NCBI GenBank assembly: GCA_022836615.1
Contig: MU405280.1
Coordinates: 124,001-188,000, forward strand
Length of the DNA: 64,000 bases
DNA from: Annulohypoxylon bovei var. microspora
Taxonomy: Eukaryota > Ascomycota > Sordariomycetes > Xylariales > Hypoxylaceae
Direction: 5' to 3'
A program made the translations under genes and the position numbers. Positions within the stretch are counted from its first letter, which is position 1, and every line of letters starts with the position of its first letter. The notes under the pieces are model-generated. The model saw nothing but the letters and a program-made list of their open reading frames with translations, made no database searches and was not told where the DNA came from. This document shows positions 57,924 to 64,000 of the stretch, one piece after another.

Positions 57924-60378
57924 CTTTAAAAAGAAAGAATATAAAAATCAGGAGCCACACCTAACGAATCGGAGTGTACCTTTCGTACGAATAGGGGGAG
58001 GGCTGATGATGAGTCGTGATGAAGCGCGGAGCACCTAAGCGCAACGGCCAGAAAGGGCAAATCTTATAATATTTGTGAAGCGCTCATCCAATTGATCTCA
58101 TGTATAGTGAATTCGATAAAGGAGAGGTCCCGGAAGAAAAGCGCGACGCCGTGACAGAGTAGGTCTCGGCGCAAGAATGGCGGCGCGCGCGAAGAGACGA
58201 AGTTGTCGAGCAACTTCCTATTGCGCGGGGTTAGAGGAATTGGCAATTGTCAATCTCATCCATCCAAAAGTCCAAGGACTGGTTAATCCGGGAATGGTTA
58301 TAAGTATATGAGGATAGAAAAGAATGTACATGATGAAAGGATATGGGTGAACGATGAAAGTATGGAAATATAGGTGATAAGTCACCTTGTCAATGACTTA
58401 CCGGATCAGCTCTTCACCGCGACAAAATGATGACCACCACCAACACAAATCCCTCCACTCCGTTGTCGCGAAAGCAAATGCTGTAAATTCATTAAGAATG
58501 GCCTCTCTAAGGGATGGAAAGGCGAACTGGGCGCAATTGGACCTGTGCTAAGAATATCGGTGCTCGAATTTCCCAACATGAAGTTATCAATTGCGATGGG
58601 CTGAAATCGAAGGTTTCACGGGTGAGATTCAAATGTCCAGATTGAAAAGGTACTTCCGAGTGAGACATCCAGCCTTTAGGTTCAAATGTTCAAATCAACT
58701 TGGAGGTACATAAACTTAGGTACCGCCTCATACGCGGCACCAACGGTTAAACTTCGGCCCGTGCTCCGAACTACTTCGCTGGAGACAGGAACATGAATAT
58801 AAAACAATATTCATCACGACTGATGAGGATATATACCTAAGTAATTCTACATACACAAGACATTACAAGAGATGATAGGAATGTGTTTCACTCTCTAATA
58901 TAGAAGAAGTAAATTTTATAAAAAGAGAAGTAAGCTTTATTGCAAAGTGAGATCAAGAAACTGATGTTATGCTATAGCCAGGCTCCAAGGCTTTGATGAT
59001 ATTAGTCATGGTAAATAAAATAAATAAAAAATAAATAAAAAAGAAGACAAGACATTGAAGCATATAATTTGAAGACAACATCTACCAAAAGGTAGCTCAT
59101 GTTTGAAATGACAAAAAGAGATAGGATCTAGATGAATTAACGACATGGCCCAAGGATAAAATAGAGCAATCCTGTGTATTCCAACCCTTCTCTTCACTTC
59201 AACATGCCACGAGTGGATTTAGATAGAGTTAGCCGAATACATGTTAGTACTCGGACATCGACAAGATATATAAAAAAGAGCCTCTTCAATATCGAAGACG
59301 TGAACAACTGAATCCGGGTTTAGGGAAGTGGGAAAGAAAAAGAAATCGGCTTGTTCCACTACGAACCGTCCGAAATCAAACTATTGCGATGTATGCTGTT
59401 GAAAGAAGTATTAGTACAGCTCAGTGTACGCTGATTCAAGAACGACTGCTTCAAAGCTTTGAAGAACATTTCACGGGATGAAGTTGAAAAAAAGAAGTTG
59501 AAGCCGCCAAAAATTCTGATCGGATGATTTTCATGCGCGGCAAAGCCGGGTAGCCGCTGAGGCTTGTAGGGGTTATATTGCATGATGCGTTAAGTGTCAT
59601 AACGATGTATTTTACCACTTTGTATGTACATATCTAAGTAGCACTATTGATCCGACAAACCCTGATGACCTTCACTAAATTCTAAAATAATAAAAATAAA
59701 AATAAAACCCTTAAGGATAAGATAGATGGATCGAAAGTGTATATCACCAGAATTATACTAAGTTTCTAAAATTAATTCAGTGTGTTGGTTAGAGCTTCTT
59801 TAAGCGTAAAAAAGCAATATGCAAATGAAGTATATGTAGTACGCGTTAATGAGTTTGATTTGAGCTTAACCTAAAGTCGCCTAGTATCCTCGATAATCTA
59901 GCGCAAGCGCGGCTCTTAAGGTTTTCTATGCTGTCTGTGGCGCAGGGGTGATAATAGATAAGAATACCAGCTTACATACATAGCAATTTGACATCCGTCG
60001 CATCCACCTTAAACTGCCCTCCACATCGGCTTCTAATACGTAAACCACCATGCTATCATTCTAACCAGGTTAAACGAATCGTCATCTTGTTCGCACTGGA
60101 TTTTTCATCTACCCCTCTACCTTAACCCACCATACACCATCCGTCTTGACGCCGAACATACAGTCCAACACCCCCCATGCGAGGCGACGAGAATCTTTTC
60201 TGCTTCGAATATGTTTGCGGTTTCTTCTAGCTCCCCATACGACTTTGTATTTCCTCGGAGCAGAAAGAAGTCGACAACCCCCCACAGTCCACCGCAGACT
60301 ACTTCTTGAAACAGCTTTGGGTAGATTTGTCTATCATTTTCCTCTTATTTTTTTGCGCTTCGTCGCTGGCCGACCAAG
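57924..60378. other. Long intergenic region, AT-rich, with simple repeats
   Basis: 2.46 kb between the divergent starts of the zinc-knuckle gene and PPG1. Strongly AT-rich from 58780 to 59760, with an (AAAT)n-like tract at 59010-59045. Open frames at 59006-59197 and 59359-59583 on the minus strand lack recognisable features. Pyrimidine-rich leader before PPG1 near 60330-60360. Confidence 0.5.
59011..59045 (+). repeat. AAAT/AAAAT-rich microsatellite
   Basis: Repeated TAAAT units (gtaaataaaataaataaa...) with slight length variation, in the AT-rich gap. Confidence 0.8.
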
Positions 60379-61474
60379 ATGCCTGGCCTCCCAGGTTGGT
60401 CCACCCCCACATCGAACATCAGATGAATATAGGTTTCCGTTCGGATAGAATTAATCAACTTCTATCTTGTAGCTTCGGTCGATCTTGATGAGTGCATCTC
60501 CCGTTTATACAAGAAGGAGCTTCTGGCGGAGTCGGTAATCGAGGCGATATGTGCTAAGACGAAGGAACTCCTCATGCGAGAGAGTAATGTAGTCCACGTG
60601 CGAGCTCCCGTCACAGTGGTCGGCGATATCCACGGCCAGTTCTACGACTTGATCGAGATCTTTAAGATCGGCGGTTGGTGCCCCGATACAAACTACCTAT
60701 TCCTCGGTAAGCGCAAACAATATAATGTGAGGAGGAAACCTTCCTAATTAGAGAATTATAGGCGATTACGTGGACCGCGGCATGTTCAGCGTAGAGACTA
60801 TATCCCTCCTCGTATGCCTCAAGCTGCGATATCCCAATCGAGTACACCTAATCCGTGGCAACCACGAGTCGCGCGGAGTGACGCAGTCCTACGGATTCTA
60901 TACCGAATGTTCGCGCAAGTACGGCAACGCTAACGTCTGGCACTACTTCACGGACATGTTCGATTTCCTCACCCTCTCGGTCGTCATCAACGACCAGATC
61001 TTCTGCGTACATGGCGGCCTATCCCCATCCATCCACTCCATCGACCAAATCAAAATCATCGACCGATTCCGAGAGATACCTCACGAGGGCCCGATGGCTG
61101 ACCTAGTGTGGTCGGACCCCGACCCGGAGAGAGACGAGTTCTCTCTGTCGCCCCGCGGCGCGGGCTATACATTCGGTGCGCGCGTGGTAAAGAAGTTCTT
61201 AGCCGTAAACGGCATGAATCACATCCTGCGCGCACACCAGCTCTGTCAGGAGGGCTTCCAAGTCCTCTACGACGATCACCTCAGCACGGTGTGGAGCGCG
61301 CCCAACTACTGCTACAGATGCGGTAATATGGCTAGCGTGCTGGAAGTTAGTGACGTAGGGGAGCGATTCTTTAATGTGTTTGCAGCCGCGCCCGAGAATG
61401 ACCAGCATAAAGAGATGCAGCAAGGAGCCGAGAAGGCGGCTGACGGAAACGCACTACCGGACTATTTCTTATAG
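60379..61474 (+). CDS. PPG1: PP2A-like serine/threonine phosphatase catalytic subunit, PPG1 type
   Basis: Three exons, 60379-60394 (16 nt, tiny), 60473-60706 and 60762-61474; total 963 nt, 320 residues. Metallophosphatase motifs: GDIHGQ (56-61), GDYVDRG, RGNHE, HGGLSP, and C-terminal DYFL, the PP2A-family carboxyl-methylation tail. The N-terminus (MPGLPASVDLDECISRLYKKELL) plus PDTNYLFLGDYVDRGMFSVET and ITQ-like core fit Ppg1 rather than PP2A or PP6 proper. Ppg1 in yeast acts with the Far complex. The 16-nt first exon and its GTTGGT donor are the weak point; another start upstream cannot be excluded. Confidence 0.85.
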
Positions 61475-61948
61475 GAAGATGGCAGACGATTCGGGTTCGT
61501 ATAAGTACATAGGATCATATCACGTGTCAAATGATTGGGAATACCGGGAATATACCTCCATCGATGTAGCAAGGGAGAGAAGTAGGATTGAAATACCCAG
61601 TTGTGTTTGTTTTTTTTGGCATGCCTATTTAATTCAGACCTCCTTTCGTGAAAAACGAAGAGAGGGAAAAGGGCTATGCAGGGTGTCGTAAAGAATCAGA
61701 ATAAGAAAGTGCAGTGAAGGTGATCAGCAGAGAACTGATACCTCCCGGGAATGAACTATCTACACTCAAGTATCGCCCCCTATAAGCACAGCACAGCATC
61801 CTATCCCCTGGTCGCCTATATCCTCTGACTCGAACCAAACTCTCTCCTACCAGACTTTTGGGGGTTTCCATCCGTGTTCGTGTTCCCTTGATTGCTAGTG
61901 TAAAACCGGAATGATGCTTTTATCCGTGAGCTAGACTTGTGAAGCCGT
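61475..61948. other. Convergent 3' flanks of PPG1 and RDI1
   Basis: 474 bp between the two stop codons, no gene seen. T-rich stretch at 61604-61616 may serve as a 3' processing region. Confidence 0.45.
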
Positions 61949-63192
61949 CTACCAGTCCTTAGCGATATCGAAGCTCCACTCGAATTGCAGGTGAGTCTTC
62001 TTGTCATCGTCGACAAAGCTGGACGTGGCGTTGTAGTGGCCTCGGGCAAGCATGCCGGAAGGAGCCTCCTCTTCTTGGACTGTTGAAAGGTCAGATGTAA
62101 GATTTCAAGTTTAGGTCAAGGATACTTACAGCGTTTGCTGTAAAGCGGCTGCTTCTCCGTGCTCGGGGCATAGCTACCCTACGGTACAGTTAGTAAATAA
62201 TCAATACGTTTGGAGCAGAGAAAAAAAGTATCGATACTTACCAACATCTCGGAATCCTTGCTGACTTTGATTCCCTTGCGTTTGACAACCTGGACGTACT
62301 GAAGGCCGCTAAGGATCTCGTGCTGGACCTTGAAGCTGGCGACCATGGTGAACTTGCAGCCTTCCTTGATCTTGAAGGGGCGGTCCTTGAGGGTCTGCTC
62401 GCTGCCGGCGGCGGACAGGTCGATGGTGACGGGAGAACGGCCGGGGGACTCCATGGTTAGTGCGTTGATGATACAGACTCGGGGATCGTTAGGGTCAGAG
62501 AGATCCTTTCCGCCGCCAAGACCGAGGGACTGCTTGTAGCGCTGAAGAGACTCGTCGTTGGCATCTACATCAATGGAATTCTTGTTAGAGGCATCCTTTC
62601 TGACCTTGGAGTACGTGATGCTGGATTCATTCGGAGTGGGTGAAGTAGAGTACAGGGAGGTGTAAGGAGAAGGGCTTGCTGAAGGGTTGACGACAGTGGT
62701 TTCCTCCTCAGGGTAGACCATATGGGCCGGGTTGCCAATACATGTCATGTAAGGGTCGAGGCCACTGTCAGATGAAGAAGAAGAGGAAGGTCTTGACATT
62801 GCTGATGAAGCTCGTTCCTTGAGCCAGCTCAAGAATTCCATACGTAAGTGTGGTTTCTTGTTGGTCTGGTTTGCAGTTTTGCGAGAAACTAGCTTCTTGG
62901 TGGAAAGGTGAAACTGATTCTTGAAAAATTCCTTGAAGGATTTTCTGGTACGAACAGAATCATACTCTGAGCTGTTGACAAGTGTAGCTTCTCGATGTAG
63001 GCTAGGCTCCTGGGTTTCCTGGACAGTGGCGTTGAGATTCACCTCTGATAATCGTTGCATAGTTGGCAGAACAGGCGTATCATTGGGGCGAGAACGCATC
63101 ATCAATGGCATTGAGACCATGTGTCGAAGAATTCTACCACGACCAGTGCCATTAATGGCAAACCGGTGCTGACGATGCGTAGGGGCATCCAT
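61949..63192 (-). CDS. Possible long RhoGDI isoform from an internal start in intron 1
   Basis: An ATG at 63192 in a CCACCATGG context opens a frame of 209 codons inside RDI1 intron 1 that runs without a stop through the acceptor at 62565 into exon 2, in the same frame as the standard protein (the shared codon is GAT). Downstream exons would be used as in RDI1, giving about 376 residues with the whole RhoGDI fold. The added 209 residues are Ser/Arg/Lys/Thr-rich (RTRKSFKEFFKNQFH, SSSSSSDSGLDPYM, SPSPYTSLYSTSPTP) with no domain I recognise. This requires a second promoter between about 63200 and 63790 and no splicing of intron 1 in that transcript. Not proven from sequence. Confidence 0.5.
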
Positions 63193-63896
63193 GGTGGAGA
63201 AATAGAACAAGCCGATGCATTAAGAAGTGTGATGTTATGTATCGAAGATGAAGACGAGTAGAGACGAGCAGAGATGAGTTTCGGCTGAGATGACGATGTT
63301 GATGTCGTGAAAAAACGGCGGACACAGAATGGTTGAGTTGTGAAGCTAGAAAGAGTAGGATGAACTGTGGTACGAAAAAACATCTCAATACTCATTGTTG
63401 ATATGACAGGAGTCGAATATTTTTAAGGGTGTCGTGCCCGACCTCAGTAATGATGAGGGTTAAACTCGAACAACCATCGTCCACTGTACTGCTGTGCAGG
63501 CCATGTTTAATTCTCTACCCTACGTAGGGTATACCGGATTTACGGTAGTAGTAGGTGCACCGAGCAGCACTTCCAGCACCTCCAGCTGTCTTCGTCGTCC
63601 TCATTGTCGTTCTCGTCTCATCACCCCCTTTTTTTACTCAACCCTTCCTAGCCTTCACCTACCCTCGAACGCCTAGTCTTAAAGCTCGTCCTAGCCATAC
63701 TGGCAACATATAGACATTTCCAATAAATTTAAAGACGGTTTTTATTTGGGATTATGAGTGTGAAGTAGAACGATATAGAAAATTGCTATGTATACGTACC
63801 CATGTTCTGATATTCGGCCAAGCTCTGCTTGGGCTGCGAGAGCTTGTAGCCCTGAGTCTCCTCGGGCAAATGGTCGTTTTCGTCATGCGATGCCAT
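61949..63896 (-). CDS. RDI1: Rho GDP-dissociation inhibitor (RhoGDI)
   Basis: Four exons, 63896-63800, 62564-62242, 62178-62130 and 62079-61949; total 600 nt, 199 residues, as in fungal RDI1. Exon 1 codes the inhibitory arm (MASHDENDHLPEETQGYKLSQ, QSLAEYQNM) joined to DANDESLQRYKQSLGLG. The immunoglobulin-like lipid-binding fold follows (LEVQ-like blocks, KVQHEILSGLQYVQVVKRKGIKV, FEWSFDIAKDW at the end). RDI1 extracts prenylated Rho/Cdc42/Rac from membranes in the cytosol. Intron 1 is 1,235 nt (62565-63799), about twenty times the usual size here, and contains an in-frame open region (next entry). Confidence 0.94.
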
Positions 63897-64000
63897 TTTG
63901 TAGATGATAAATGACAAAATGTCAGATCAGAGAATAGTTATCCTAGGTAAACAGTGAGAAAGTGAATATAGATTCTGAGTATTGTTTGGAAAGAAGTAAA

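Noticed and set aside
1..64000. CRISPR array, bacterial operon or riboswitch
   Set aside because: No spaced direct repeats of the right kind; intron-containing eukaryotic genes throughout.

Overview
The window looks like nuclear chromosomal DNA of a filamentous ascomycete, most probably a Sordariomycete (order not determinable; Xylariales is only a guess). The reasons are short introns (about 45-160 nt, mostly 50-70) with GTAAGT/GTATGT-like donors and CTAAC-like branch sites, single-copy fungal housekeeping genes on both strands, fungal-only families (LYC1, fungal-specific transcription factor, CUZ1, PPG1, KAP114), and little repeat DNA. I rebuilt about 26 protein genes by joining open frames across introns; almost every joined model closes in frame and matches the expected family sequence across the junctions. 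No rRNA, complete tRNA or CRISPR array was seen.

Layout, 0-16.5 kb: RAD4/XPC (cut by the left edge), CUZ1, an MTP18-type mitochondrial protein divergent from ATP synthase subunit k, a short-chain dehydrogenase divergent from an SMP-30-like lactonase, a three-exon small secreted protein, DDB1, and the Rieske protein of complex III. 16.5-26 kb is the looser, more accessory part: a long gap, a five-exon secreted alanine-rich protein with Kex2-like sites, a Ty3/Gypsy-type integrase relic, a fungal-specific transcription factor and a second dehydrogenase.

26-45 kb: cytosolic prolyl-tRNA synthetase divergent from CCT1, lysine acetyltransferase LYC1, an orphan tRNA-like 3' half, an RBR-type ubiquitin ligase, a very short DCC1-like cohesion protein, and a 1,522-residue RhoGEF with an extra helical domain. 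45-64 kb: importin KAP114 divergent from REV7, proteasome regulator FUB1/PI31, a Cys-rich/acidic unknown, a CCHC zinc-knuckle proline-rich protein, phosphatase PPG1, and RhoGDI (RDI1).

Genes that work together: RAD4 and DDB1 (UV-damage recognition), REV7 (translesion synthesis) and the DCC1-like protein (Ctf18-RFC) give the window an unusual load of genome-maintenance genes. The RhoGEF and RDI1 both act on Rho GTPase cycling. MTP18, ATP19 and RIP1 are mitochondrial. The RBR ligase and FUB1/PI31, plus CUZ1, act around ubiquitin and the proteasome. The most interesting observation is a 209-codon open frame inside the oversized first intron of RDI1. It runs in frame through the acceptor into the RhoGDI domain and starts at a near-ideal fungal start context, suggesting a second promoter and a long RhoGDI isoform.
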